45,572 nucleotides of DNA from Rhizobium sp. (lineage in GTDB: Bacteria > Pseudomonadota > Alphaproteobacteria > Rhizobiales > Rhizobiaceae): contig DPXQ01000081.1 of assembly GCA_003527225.1 (NCBI GenBank), positions 65,577 through 111,148 on the forward strand, written 5' to 3'. The notes under the pieces were generated by a model. It was given only the letters and a program-made list of their open reading frames with translations. It ran no database searches and was not told the origin of the DNA. A program made the translations under genes and the position numbers. Positions 1-7,706 of this stretch are shown piece by piece (positions within the stretch are counted from its first letter, which is position 1; the number at the start of each line of letters is the position of its first letter).

Positions 1-585
1 GGTCTCGGTGTGCAGACGGCCGCTGTCCGCAACATCCACACGCAGGGTGAACTGGCCCAGACTTCGAATGAGCTTGATCTCGCCCTCGTCGGCCGCGGCT
101 GGTTTCAGATCGAATCCCCGGACGGCACGGTCCTCTACAGCCGCTCCGGCGCCTTCAATACCAATGCCGAAGGTCAGCTTGTGACCATTGATGGTTATGC
201 CGTCTCGCCTGCAATCACCGTTCCGCAGGACGCAAGTGAAGTCGTAGTCAGCCGCACCGGCATGGTTTCGGCGCGCCTCGGCAACAGTTCCGACTTTACC
301 GAACTCGGTCAGCTCACCATCGCCAATTTCGTGAACGAGGCTGGTCTGAAGCCGCTTGGCGACAATCTCTTCGCGCAGACGGCAGCCTCCGGCGAGCCGA
401 TCGTCGCTGCCCCTGAAGATCCGGGCTTTGCCTATATCAAGCAGGGTTACCTGGAGTCGTCGAACGTCGATTCCGTCAAGGAGATCACTGACATGATCTC
501 GGCCCAGCGCGCCTATGAAATGAATTCCAAGGTTATCCAGACCGCCGACGAAATGGCGCAGATTGTCAGCAAGAATCTGAAGTAA
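1..585 (+). CDS. flgG: Flagellar distal rod protein FlgG, 3' part (partial)
   Basis: The reading frame is open from base 1, so the gene starts upstream of the window. About 194 codons remain of the roughly 262 usual for FlgG. The visible part has the central rod/hook fold ([14 protein letters not shown], then [17 protein letters not shown]) and the conserved C-terminal helix with [20 protein letters not shown], typical of FlgG-type axial proteins. FlgG polymerises into the distal rod that passes through the P and L rings. It is followed after 18 bp by flgA, so it belongs to the same basal-body operon. The proximal rod protein FlgF is the alternative, but the rod gene just before flgA is normally flgG. 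Confidence 0.95.
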   Translation, partial: GLGVQTAAVRNIHTQGELAQTSNELDLALVGRGWFQIESPDGTVLYSRSGAFNTNAEGQLVTIDGYAVSPAITVPQDASEVVVSRTGMVSARLGNSSDFTELGQLTIANFVNEAGLKPLGDNLFAQTAASGEPIVAAPEDPGFAYIKQGYLESSNVDSVKEITDMISAQRAYEMNSKVIQTADEMAQIVSKNLK

Positions 586-603
586 GCGGAAGGCAGGGCA
601 AAC

Positions 604-1089
604 ATGACGTTTCGCCGGATCACTACATACGCGAGAATGACGGCGGTCGGTTTGGCCGTCGCATCGTTGTCTTGCGGCCAGGTCCGCATCGCCGAGGCAA
701 GGGATGGCTATGCCGTCGTGCCGACCCAGATCATCTATCCGGGCGAAACGGTGTCCGCCTCCAAGATCGTGGAGGTCGCTGTGACCAATCCGAACCTTGC
801 AGGCGGCTATGCCAGTTCGGCCCACGACGTGATTGGTATGGTGACCACGCGCACGCTTCTTCCCGGCCGCACGATCCCCGTCTCGGGACTGCGCGAACCC
901 TATGCGATCAAGCGCGGAACCAATGTGCGGCTGACTTTCGCAATCGGCAGCATGCAGATCTCGGCCTCGGGAACCCCGCTCGCCGACGCGTCGATCGGTG
1001 AAGTCATCAAGGTCAGAAATCTCGATTCAGGGGTGATCGTCACCGGAACGGTCATGGCGGATGGAACGGTACAGGTGATGGCCAAATGA
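604..1089 (+). CDS. flgA: P-ring assembly chaperone FlgA
   Basis: A 161-residue periplasmic protein. Residues 1-32 look like a signal peptide (basic start, hydrophobic MTAVGLAVASLSCG, then AEA before the mature part). The rest has the short SAF-type fold of FlgA, with VVPTQIIYPGETVSASKIVEVAV near the start and GEVIKVRNLDSGVIVTGTV near the end. FlgA helps FlgI assemble into the P ring around the rod. It is shorter than the enterobacterial protein because it lacks the N-terminal extension, as is common in alphaproteobacteria. Its stop overlaps the flgI start by 4 bp (ATGA), which suggests translational coupling between chaperone and client. Confidence 0.94.
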   Translation: MTFRRITTYARMTAVGLAVASLSCGQVRIAEARDGYAVVPTQIIYPGETVSASKIVEVAVTNPNLAGGYASSAHDVIGMVTTRTLLPGRTIPVSGLREPYAIKRGTNVRLTFAIGSMQISASGTPLADASIGEVIKVRNLDSGVIVTGTVMADGTVQVMAK

Positions 1090-2207
1090 AATTGCTTCGT
1101 TCGAGCGCGATCGCTCTGCTTGTCATTGCATTGGCCTGCATTCCGGCCTTCGAGGCCAGTGCTTCGGCCTCGCGGATCAAGGACGTCGCCTCCCTGCAAT
1201 CGGGTCGTGACAACCAGTTGATCGGCTATGGCCTGGTCGTCGGCCTGCAAGGATCCGGCGACAGTCTCCGTTCCTCGCCTTTCACCGAGCAGTCGATGCG
1301 GGCGATGCTGCAGAACCTCGGGATATCCACCCAGGGTGGCCAGTCGAACGCCAAGAATGTGGCAGCGGTTATGGTCACGGCGACCCTGCCGCCGTTCTCG
1401 AGCCCCGGCAGCCGTATCGACGCGACCGTGAGTTCGCTCGGCGATGCCACTTCGCTTCGTGGGGGAACGCTGGTGATGACGTCGCTCACCGGCGCCGATG
1501 GCCAGATCTATGCCGTTGCCCAGGGCTCGGTCATCGTTTCGGGTTTCACGGCCCAGGGCCAGGCTTCCAGCGTCACGGAAGGGGTCTCGACTTCTGGCCG
1601 GGTCCCGAACGGTGCGATCATCGAGCGTGAACTGCCGTCGAAGTTCAAGGATTCCATCAACCTCGTGCTGCAGCTTCGTAACCCCGATTTCACCACCGCG
1701 ATGCGTATCGCCGAGACGGTGAATGCCTATGCGTCGGCAACATACGGTGCCCCGATCGCCGAGGCGCGCGATTCCCAGGAGGTCGTGGTCCAGAAGCCTC
1801 GCACGGCGGATCTGGCCCGGCTGATGGCTGCCATCGAAAACCTTGTCGTGGAAACCGATACGCCGGCCAAGGTCGTCATCAATGAGCGAACGGGCACCAT
1901 CGTCATCGGCGCCGATGTCCGCGTCTCCAAGGTGGCGGTAAGCTACGGGACCCTGACGGTGCAGGTCACCGAAACCCCGCAGATCGTCCAGCCGGCACCG
2001 TTCTCCCGCGGGCAGACGGCGGTCCAGCCCCAGACCGATATCCTTGCTCAGAAGGACGGTGGGCCCGTCACGATCGTCGATGGTCCGGACCTGCGCACCC
2101 TGGTCAGCGGATTGAACAATATCGGCGTCAAGCCCGACGGCATCATTGCCATCCTCCAGGGCATCAAGTCGGCCGGCGCCCTGCAAGCGGAGCTCGTTCT
2201 GCAATGA
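1086..2207 (+). CDS. flgI: Flagellar P-ring protein FlgI
   Basis: A 373-residue protein with a Sec signal peptide (MKLLRSSAIALLVIALACIP, cleavage probably after the Ala/Ser-rich stretch near residue 28). It is followed by the family start SRIKDVASLQSGRDNQLIGYGLVVGLQGSGDSL, an almost invariant FlgI signature. Length matches the family. FlgI forms the periplasmic P ring that acts as a bushing for the distal rod. It is translationally coupled to flgA upstream and overlaps motE downstream by 4 bp. Confidence 0.97.
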   Translation: MKLLRSSAIALLVIALACIPAFEASASASRIKDVASLQSGRDNQLIGYGLVVGLQGSGDSLRSSPFTEQSMRAMLQNLGISTQGGQSNAKNVAAVMVTATLPPFSSPGSRIDATVSSLGDATSLRGGTLVMTSLTGADGQIYAVAQGSVIVSGFTAQGQASSVTEGVSTSGRVPNGAIIERELPSKFKDSINLVLQLRNPDFTTAMRIAETVNAYASATYGAPIAEARDSQEVVVQKPRTADLARLMAAIENLVVETDTPAKVVINERTGTIVIGADVRVSKVAVSYGTLTVQVTETPQIVQPAPFSRGQTAVQPQTDILAQKDGGPVTIVDGPDLRTLVSGLNNIGVKPDGIIAILQGIKSAGALQAELVLQ

Positions 2208-2737
2208 AGCACAGCACTTTCTTGGCCAACGTCCCGACCGTCATTCGCAATTCCCTGCTGATTGCCGCCCTGGCGTTCGCGCCGGTCACAACCGGCTACG
2301 CGGCAGGCGACACCGCCCTGAACACGGCCACCCAGGCGGAAATCCAGCAGTTCTGCACGAGCATTGCTGAACCCGCGCGAGACCAGCGCTACCTGTTGCA
2401 GAAACAGGAACTCGAAAAGCTGCAGGCGGATATCGACGGCCGCATCGCCATTCTCGAGAAACGCAAGGCGGAATACGAGGACTGGCTGAAGCGCCGCAAT
2501 GATTTCCTGAAGCAGGCGGAAGGCAATCTGGTCGATATCTACAAGAAGATGAAAGCCGATGCGGCGGCGCCGCAGCTCGAGCAGATCGATGTCGTCCTGG
2601 CGGCCGCGATCATCATGAGGCTGCCGTCGCGCCAGTCGAGCCTCATCCTCAGCGAAATGGACGCGGAAAAGGCGGCCCTCGTGGCGGCGGTCATGTCGAG
2701 CGCGGCCGATCCCAATACGTCGAAGGACCCCTCATGA
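2204..2737 (+). CDS. motE: Motility protein MotE (periplasmic MotC chaperone)
   Basis: A 177-residue protein with an N-terminal hydrophobic signal (residues 12-34). It then has a long charged coiled coil (about residues 60-110, QELEKLQADIDGRIAILEKRKAEYEDW) and a C-terminal segment with RLPSRQSSLILSEMDAEKAALV that resembles the MgtE intracellular N-domain. In S. meliloti the gene between flgI and flgH is motE, whose product is described as a chaperone for folding and stability of the periplasmic motor protein MotC. The same position and architecture support the name, and motC is present in this window. It overlaps flgI and flgH by 4 bp each. Confidence 0.85.
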   Translation: MKHSTFLANVPTVIRNSLLIAALAFAPVTTGYAAGDTALNTATQAEIQQFCTSIAEPARDQRYLLQKQELEKLQADIDGRIAILEKRKAEYEDWLKRRNDFLKQAEGNLVDIYKKMKADAAAPQLEQIDVVLAAAIIMRLPSRQSSLILSEMDAEKAALVAAVMSSAADPNTSKDPS

Positions 2738-3447
2738 CCAACCGTTCCTCAGCTATTCTGGCTGTCCTCTTTCTGGCCGGCTGCCAGAGCCAGACCTTGA
2801 AAGAGATTGGAAACGCGCCGTCGATGAGCCCGATCGGCAGTGGCCTGCGCTATAGCCAGACCCCGCAAATGGCGCTCTACCCGAAACAGCCGCGCCAGAT
2901 CTCCAGCGGTTATTCGCTATGGAGTGATTCGCAGTCGGCGCTTTTCAAGGATTCGCGCGCAATCAACGTCGGGGACATTCTGACGGTTAACATCCAGATC
3001 AACGACAAGGCCTCGTTCAACAACCAGACGGATCGCAGCAGGGTGAACTCAAGCGGCATCAACTGGCAGACGCAGGCCGAACTGTTCGGCTGGACGCCGC
3101 CCGTCACGAGCGGTGACTTGGGGTCGGGTTCCGACACCAGCACGAAGGGCAAGGGTTCGACCGAGCGCTCGGAAAAGCTGACGCTTCTCGTCGCGGCCGT
3201 CGTCACCGGCATTCTCGAGAACGGCAATCTCCTGATCAGCGGCTCGCAGGAGGTGCGCGTCAACCATGAGATTCGTATCCTGAACGTCGCCGGTATCGTG
3301 CGTCCGCAAGATGTCGACGCGGAAAACACGATTTCCTATGATCGCATCGCCGAGGCGCGTATCTCTTATGGCGGCAGGGGACGCCTGACGGAAGTTCAGC
3401 AGCCACCAGTCGGACAACAGGTCGTTGATCTGTTCTCGCCGATCTGA
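2734..3447 (+). CDS. flgH: Flagellar L-ring lipoprotein FlgH
   Basis: A 237-residue outer-membrane lipoprotein. The lipobox LAGC at residues 14-17 gives Cys17 as the lipidated residue. Family motifs include SLWSDSQSALFKDSRAINVGDILTVNIQINDKASFNNQTDRSR and, toward the C terminus, NGNLLISGSQEVRVNHEIRILNVAGIVRPQDVDAENTISYDRIAEARISYGGRG. FlgH forms the L ring in the outer membrane. Overlap with motE by 4 bp places it in the same operon. Confidence 0.97.
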   Translation: MTNRSSAILAVLFLAGCQSQTLKEIGNAPSMSPIGSGLRYSQTPQMALYPKQPRQISSGYSLWSDSQSALFKDSRAINVGDILTVNIQINDKASFNNQTDRSRVNSSGINWQTQAELFGWTPPVTSGDLGSGSDTSTKGKGSTERSEKLTLLVAAVVTGILENGNLLISGSQEVRVNHEIRILNVAGIVRPQDVDAENTISYDRIAEARISYGGRGRLTEVQQPPVGQQVVDLFSPI

Positions 3448-3490
3448 TCGGGCTTGCGATTCGCAAAGGTAAAACGGGCGGCTGGGAACG

Positions 3491-4009
3491 ATGGAAGAAT
3501 CGGAAACGACTCAAGGGAAGAAGAAATCCCCGCTGGTGCTCACGATCGCGGCAATCGCGATCCTGACCGTGCTCGGCGGCGGCGGCGGTTGGCTGGTCGG
3601 AACCATGATCGCACCAAAGATCAAGGCTGCGGAAAGCGCCAAACTGATGGATGCAGCGAAGGCGGCGGACGCTCATGGGGCAGGCAAGGCAGGCGAGGAG
3701 GGGCTTCCCCGCATCTCGACCGAAGCCAACGGCGTCGTGCAGCTGGAACCGGTCACCACGAACCTCGCTTACCCCTCCGAAAACTGGATCCGCCTCGAGG
3801 TCGCGCTGCTGTTCAAGGGCGCGCCGGACGTCACGCTTTCCGAGGCCATCCACCAGGATATCCTCGCCTATCTGCGCACCGTCTCGCTCCAGCAAGTGGA
3901 AGGGCCGAGGGGCTTTCAATATTTGAAGGATGACATCCAGGAGCGTGTTGACCTTCGCTCTGAAGGCCGGGTATCGAAGGTGATGTTCAGGACCTTTGTG
4001 ATCGAATGA
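3491..4009 (+). CDS. fliL: Flagellar basal-body-associated protein FliL
   Basis: A 172-residue single-span inner-membrane protein. It has a short cytoplasmic N terminus with a KKK stretch, a transmembrane helix at about residues 14-37 (VLTIAAIAILTVLGGG), and a periplasmic FliL domain ending in DLRSEGRVSKVMFRTFVIE, which resembles the canonical FliL C terminus. FliL associates with the stators and stabilises torque generation. It follows flgH after 43 bp and overlaps fliP by 4 bp. A second FliL-like protein is encoded at 26385-26924. Confidence 0.92.
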   Translation: MEESETTQGKKKSPLVLTIAAIAILTVLGGGGGWLVGTMIAPKIKAAESAKLMDAAKAADAHGAGKAGEEGLPRISTEANGVVQLEPVTTNLAYPSENWIRLEVALLFKGAPDVTLSEAIHQDILAYLRTVSLQQVEGPRGFQYLKDDIQERVDLRSEGRVSKVMFRTFVIE

Positions 4010-4743
4010 TTCGATACCTCTTCTTGCTTGCCGTCATGATGGCGGTGCCGGAGCTTGCCCACGCGCAGCAGCTTCCGACCAATCTATTCAACGCCCCGAT
4101 CGACGGATCGGTTGCGGCCTGGATCATCCGTACCTTCGGCCTGCTCACGGTCCTTTCCGTCGCGCCAGGCATCCTGATCATGGTCACGAGCTTTCCACGC
4201 TTTGTGATCGCTTTTTCGATCCTCAGGTCCGGCATGGGCCTCGCGACAACTCCCTCCAACATGATCCTGACCAGCATGGCGCTGTTCATGACGTTCTACG
4301 TCATGGCCCCGACCATGGACCGTTCCTGGAAGGACGGTGTCCAGCCGCTGCTCGACAACCAGTTGACCGAAGCCGAAGCTGTGCAGCGCATAGCCGAACC
4401 CTTCCGTACCTTCATGGCCGCCAACACCCGCGACAAGGACTTGCGACTGTTCATCGATATCGCCAACGAGCGTGGACAGACCTCCGTCACGGGCGACAAG
4501 GTGGATTATCGCGTCCTTGTGCCTGCCTTCATGCTGTCGGAGATCAGGCGCGGTTTCGAGATCGGTTTTCTTATCGTGCTGCCCTTCCTCGTCATCGACA
4601 TGATCGTCGCCACAATCACCATGGCGATGGGCATGATGATGCTGCCGCCGACGTCGATTTCGCTGCCCTTCAAGATCCTGTTTTTCGTCCTGATAGACGG
4701 CTGGAATCTTCTGGTCGGCAGTTTGGTGCGCTCCTTCTCCTGA
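4006..4743 (+). CDS. fliP: Flagellar export gate protein FliP
   Basis: A 245-residue protein. FliP is unusual among export-gate proteins in having a cleavable signal peptide, visible here as MIRYLFLLAVMMAVPELAHA before QQLP. Four further hydrophobic segments follow. Signatures include TSFPRFVIAFSILRSGMGL and the family ending MMMLPPTSISLPFKILFFVLIDGWNLLVGSLVRSFS. FliP forms the core of the type III export gate with FliQ and FliR, both encoded later in the window. It is the last gene of this operon; 335 non-coding bases follow before flaA. Confidence 0.98.
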   Translation: MIRYLFLLAVMMAVPELAHAQQLPTNLFNAPIDGSVAAWIIRTFGLLTVLSVAPGILIMVTSFPRFVIAFSILRSGMGLATTPSNMILTSMALFMTFYVMAPTMDRSWKDGVQPLLDNQLTEAEAVQRIAEPFRTFMAANTRDKDLRLFIDIANERGQTSVTGDKVDYRVLVPAFMLSEIRRGFEIGFLIVLPFLVIDMIVATITMAMGMMMLPPTSISLPFKILFFVLIDGWNLLVGSLVRSFS

Positions 4744-5020
4744 AGGCATGGATCCCGCTTCGGGCGCGCGCGAACGCACTCCTCATATGCGGATGGCATC
4801 AATATTTGCCACGAGACTTCCTGCTTTTCGTCAAAGAGCGAGGAAATAACTGCTTGCATTGGATGCCTGTAAAGAAATGTCCGGCGAATTCGAGAAAAAC
4901 CGCGATAAATGGTTTTTTAACCATGCAGCTTCAGCCAACGTTAAACTCCATGCTGTCTTATCCGACATCAGAGGCGGATTAATTTTAGCATTAATTAATT
5001 GACATGATGTCGTCCGCCCC
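4744..5020 (+). other. Intergenic region upstream of the flaA leader
   Basis: No gene is seen. The region becomes AT-rich toward flaA and holds a 16-bp palindrome at 4909-4924 (ATGGTT, four T, AACCAT), followed by AATTTTAGCATTAATTAATT at 4981-5000. Just before the leader hairpin, 5001-5011 reads GACAT-G-ATGTC, an interrupted palindrome. The flaA promoter and perhaps the end of the fliP operon must lie here, but no sigma-factor consensus could be assigned with confidence. Confidence 0.5.
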
Positions 5021-5074
5021 TGCCGGTAGGAAAACCCGGCATGTCCTCCATCGTATCTAGTATCCAAGGGGACA
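5021..5074 (+). promoter_or_regulatory. flaA leader: conserved hairpin plus SD-pairing strand
   Basis: Hairpin I is TGCCGG (5021-5026), a 9-nt loop and CCGGCA (5036-5041). The following strand TGTCCTC (5042-5048) can pair over 7 bp, with one G-U pair, with GGGGACA (5068-5074). GGGGACA contains the ribosome-binding site, and the ATG is at 5079. Equivalent structures stand before the other three flagellin genes. The pairing is read directly from the sequence. A regulatory role, for example as a FlbT target, is inferred. Confidence 0.6.
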
Positions 5075-5078
5075 CATC

Positions 5079-6041
5079 ATGACCAGCATCATGACCAATA
5101 CCGCTGCACTCGCAGCTCTCGACACGCTTCGTTCGATCAGCGCCGATCTCGATAACACCCAGGGCCGCATTTCTTCCGGCTACCGCGTTGGATCGGCTTC
5201 CGACAACGCTGCCTACTGGTCGATCGCCACCACCATGCGTTCGGACAACAAGGCTCTCTCGGCTGTCAGCGATGCGCTCGGCTTTGGCGCTGCCAAGACC
5301 GACACCGCCTATACCGGCATGGAAGCGGCCATCAATGTCGTGTCGGAGATCAAGGCAAAGCTCGTTGCCGCCCGCGAGCCGGCTGTCGACAAGGACAAGA
5401 TCAACAAGGAACTGACCGAGCTGAAGTCGCAGCTCTCCTCGATTTCGCAGTCGGCTTCGTTCTCCGGTGAGAACTGGCTCTACAACGAATCGACGACGGC
5501 TGTCGGCACCAAGGAAATGGTCGGCTCGTTCGTCCGCGCCGCAAATGGCACGGTTTCCGTCGAAACGCTGACTTTCGATGCAGCCGACTCCGTCCTGATC
5601 GATACCAACGACGCCAACCTCGGCCTGCTGACCAAGGGCTTCGAGGTCACACAGCCTTCCGGCGCAACGACCACCGCCGCGACCTACTTCCTGGTTGATG
5701 CCGGTTCGACGACGTCAGCCACCGGCTCTGTCATCGAACTGACCACGTCCATGAGCGATGAGGACCTCGAAGGCATGATCTCGGCAGTCGACGCCATGCT
5801 GCAGGATATGACCGACGTCGGTGCAACGCTCGGTGCGACCAACAGCCGAATCGAGATGCAGACCAATTTCGTCGCCGACCTCATGGACGTGATCGACACC
5901 GGTGTCGGTCGTCTCGTCGACGCGGACATGAACGAGGAATCGACCAGGCTCAAGGCGCTCCAGACCCAGCAGCAGCTCGGTATCCAGGCGCTCTCGATCG
6001 CCAACTCGAACTCGCAGAACATTCTGTCGCTGTTCCGTTAA
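5079..6041 (+). CDS. flaA: Flagellin A
   Basis: A 320-residue flagellin. The N-terminal D0/D1 helices (MTSIMTNTAALAALDTLRS, then ISSGYRVGSASDNAAYWSIA) and the C-terminal D1/D0 helices (residues about 275-320, ending ALSIANSNSQNILSLFR) are conserved. The central part is short and Thr/Ser-rich, as in complex rhizobial filaments. It is secreted through the flagellar type III gate and polymerised on the hook-associated proteins. The start is set by AAGGGG 8 nt upstream. First of four paralogues of exactly equal length. It shares long identical DNA tracts with flaB. In S. meliloti the first flagellin of the cluster is the principal subunit; that role is inferred here from position. Confidence 0.96.
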   Translation: MTSIMTNTAALAALDTLRSISADLDNTQGRISSGYRVGSASDNAAYWSIATTMRSDNKALSAVSDALGFGAAKTDTAYTGMEAAINVVSEIKAKLVAAREPAVDKDKINKELTELKSQLSSISQSASFSGENWLYNESTTAVGTKEMVGSFVRAANGTVSVETLTFDAADSVLIDTNDANLGLLTKGFEVTQPSGATTTAATYFLVDAGSTTSATGSVIELTTSMSDEDLEGMISAVDAMLQDMTDVGATLGATNSRIEMQTNFVADLMDVIDTGVGRLVDADMNEESTRLKALQTQQQLGIQALSIANSNSQNILSLFR

Positions 6042-6088
6042 TCGGATCCGCGATCCAGCCCAGAGATGGGCGGGAACAGGAGAAATTA

Positions 6089-6120
6089 GACCGCGCCCCC
6101 CTGGGCGCGGTCTTTTCGTT
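6089..6120 (+). terminator. Rho-independent terminator after flaA
   Basis: A perfect 10-bp stem GACCGCGCCC / GGGCGCGGTC (6089-6098 and 6103-6112) with a 4-nt loop is followed by TTTTCGTTT. It lies 48 bp after the flaA stop. Confidence 0.9.
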
Positions 6121-6318
6121 TAGGGAATGATTCTGACTCATTGCTGACAGCCTTCATGCCGCATCAACTCCCCCATGACGCTATTGGCCAAGGTTCGCGA
6201 GCCGCCTTTCCAGAAATCCATGATTTTCACGCGCCAGGCGAGAGCCGGTCGGGCTGAATCCGTCTGTTTCCGCCAGCGCGTAAAATATATTGCAGACCGC
6301 AGTCCGGCTTTAGCATCT

Positions 6319-6331
6319 ATTAACCTTAATA
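6319..6331 (+). promoter_or_regulatory. 13-mer shared upstream of flaB and flaD
   Basis: ATTAACCTTAATA lies 148 bp before the flaB ATG. The same 13-mer is found 145 bp before the flaD ATG. The rest of 6121-6406 shows no gene. It may be a binding site or part of the promoter; the assignment rests only on exact recurrence at nearly equal distance. Confidence 0.4.
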
Positions 6332-6406
6332 GAGTTTACTACAGATATCAAAACGACGGATTAACCAATTGTAAACAAAGGTTAATTGCATGAAGCAGGC
6401 TGTCGT

Positions 6407-6460
6407 TGCCGGTATCGAAATCCGGTATGTCCCTTCCCAATTTCCTGTCAATAAGGGGCA
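6407..6460 (+). promoter_or_regulatory. flaB leader: conserved hairpin plus SD-pairing strand
   Basis: Hairpin I is TGCCGG (6407-6412), a 9-nt loop and CCGGTA (6422-6427), with one G-U pair. TGTCCC (6428-6433) can pair with GGGGCA (6455-6460), which overlaps the ribosome-binding site. ATG at 6467. The sequence just upstream, GCATGAAGCAG (6389-6399), also recurs before flaD. Confidence 0.6.
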
Positions 6461-6466
6461 GTACCT

Positions 6467-7429
6467 ATGACGAGTATTATGACAAATACCGCTGCAATCG
6501 CAGCTCTTGACACCCTGCGCTCGATCAACTCCGATCTCGAAACCACGCAGAGCCGCGTATCTTCGGGCTACCGCGTTGAATCCGCTGCCGACAACGCCGC
6601 CTACTGGTCGATCGCCACCACCATGCGTTCGGACAACAAGGCTCTCTCGGCTGTCAGCGACGCGCTCGGCTTTGGCGCAGCCAAGACCGATACCGCCTAT
6701 ACCGGCATGGAAGCGTCCATCAATGTCGTGTCGGAGATCAAGGCCAAGCTCGTTGCCGCCCGCGAGCCGGGTGTCGACAAGGACAAGATCAACAAGGAAC
6801 TGACCGAGCTGAAGTCGCAGCTCTCCTCGATTTCGCAGTCGGCTTCGTTCTCCGGTGAGAACTGGCTCTACAACGAATCGACGACGGCTGTCGGCACCAG
6901 GGAAATGGTCGGCTCCTTCGTCCGCGCCGCAGATGGCACGGTTTCCGTTGAAACGCTGGTTTTCAATGCAGCCGACTCCGTCCTGATCGATACCGCCAAC
7001 GCCAACCTTGGCCTGCTGACCAAGGGCTTCCAGGTCACACAACCTTCAGGCACGACGACCACCACCGCGACCTACTTCCTGGTTAACGCCTCCTCAACGA
7101 CGGCAGCCACCGGCTCTGTCATCGAACTGACCACGTCCACGACCGACGACAACCTCGAAGGCATGATCTCGGCAGTCGACGCCATGCTGCAGGATATGAC
7201 TGACGTCGGTGCAACACTCGGTGCGACCAACAGCCGAATCGAGATGCAGGCCGACTTCGTGGCCGACCTCATGGACGTGATCGACACCGGCGTGGGCCGT
7301 CTCGTCGATGCTGACATGAACGAGGAGTCGACCAGGCTCAAGGCGCTCCAGACCCAGCAGCAGCTCGGTATCCAGGCGCTCTCGATCGCCAACTCGAACT
7401 CGCAGAACATCCTGTCGCTGTTCAAGTAA
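6467..7429 (+). CDS. flaB: Flagellin B
   Basis: A 320-residue flagellin, very close to the product of flaA throughout and nearly identical over residues 45-150 and the last 80 residues. Differences cluster in the short central Thr-rich part. D0/D1 helices are complete at both ends (MTSIMTNTAAIAALDTLRS at the start, NSNSQNILSLFK at the end). Start chosen at the ATG 6 nt after AAGGGGCA. A 128-bp block (6772-6899) is identical to flaA 5384-5511, including third codon positions, which suggests recent gene conversion. Confidence 0.96.
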   Translation: MTSIMTNTAAIAALDTLRSINSDLETTQSRVSSGYRVESAADNAAYWSIATTMRSDNKALSAVSDALGFGAAKTDTAYTGMEASINVVSEIKAKLVAAREPGVDKDKINKELTELKSQLSSISQSASFSGENWLYNESTTAVGTREMVGSFVRAADGTVSVETLVFNAADSVLIDTANANLGLLTKGFQVTQPSGTTTTTATYFLVNASSTTAATGSVIELTTSTTDDNLEGMISAVDAMLQDMTDVGATLGATNSRIEMQADFVADLMDVIDTGVGRLVDADMNEESTRLKALQTQQQLGIQALSIANSNSQNILSLFK

Positions 7430-7480
7430 GAGCGATAGCCTTCCGGAAGGCCCAAGGGCTCTCCGCGCCGGATCTGACGG

Positions 7481-7520
7481 AAATGCCGCGTTCTTCCCGA
7501 ACGCGGCATTTTTTCGTTTT
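7481..7520 (+). terminator. Rho-independent terminator after flaB
   Basis: A 13-bp perfect stem, AAATGCCGCGTTC (7481-7493) with GAACGCGGCATTT (7499-7511), 5-nt loop, followed by a T-rich tract (TTTTCGTTTT). It begins 51 bp after the flaB stop. Confidence 0.92.
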
Positions 7521-7561
7521 CCCGCAACAGATTAACAATTCGCATCCTGCATTTAGGATTC

Positions 7562-7574
7562 ATTAACCTTAATA
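7562..7574 (+). promoter_or_regulatory. 13-mer shared upstream of flaD and flaB
   Basis: A second exact copy of ATTAACCTTAATA, 145 bp before the flaD start. Related TTAACC words also occur upstream of flaC (around 8855-8880) and flaA (4918), but without the full 13-mer. Confidence 0.4.
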
Positions 7575-7647
7575 ATGTCTTTTGATCCCATCAGAACGGT
7601 GGGCCGGACGAACACAAGATCCGGACGTGCATGAAGCAGACTCCCGT

Positions 7648-7701
7648 TGCCGGTGTTTTACTCCGGCATGTCCCTTTCAAAATTCCTGTCAACGAGGGGC
7701 A
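7648..7701 (+). promoter_or_regulatory. flaD leader: conserved hairpin plus SD-pairing strand
   Basis: Hairpin I is TGCCGG (7648-7653), a 9-nt loop and CCGGCA (7663-7668). TGTCCC (7669-7674) can pair with GGGGCA (7696-7701), which covers the ribosome-binding site. ATG at 7707. An in-frame ATG at 7647 sits at the hairpin and has no ribosome-binding site, so it is not used as the start. Confidence 0.6.
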
Positions 7702-7706
7702 GTATA

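Noticed and set aside
3454..3933. A plus-strand frame overlapping fliL from 3454
   Set aside because: It is in a different frame from fliL, Arg/Gly-rich and without similarity to anything recognised. It is a shadow of fliL.
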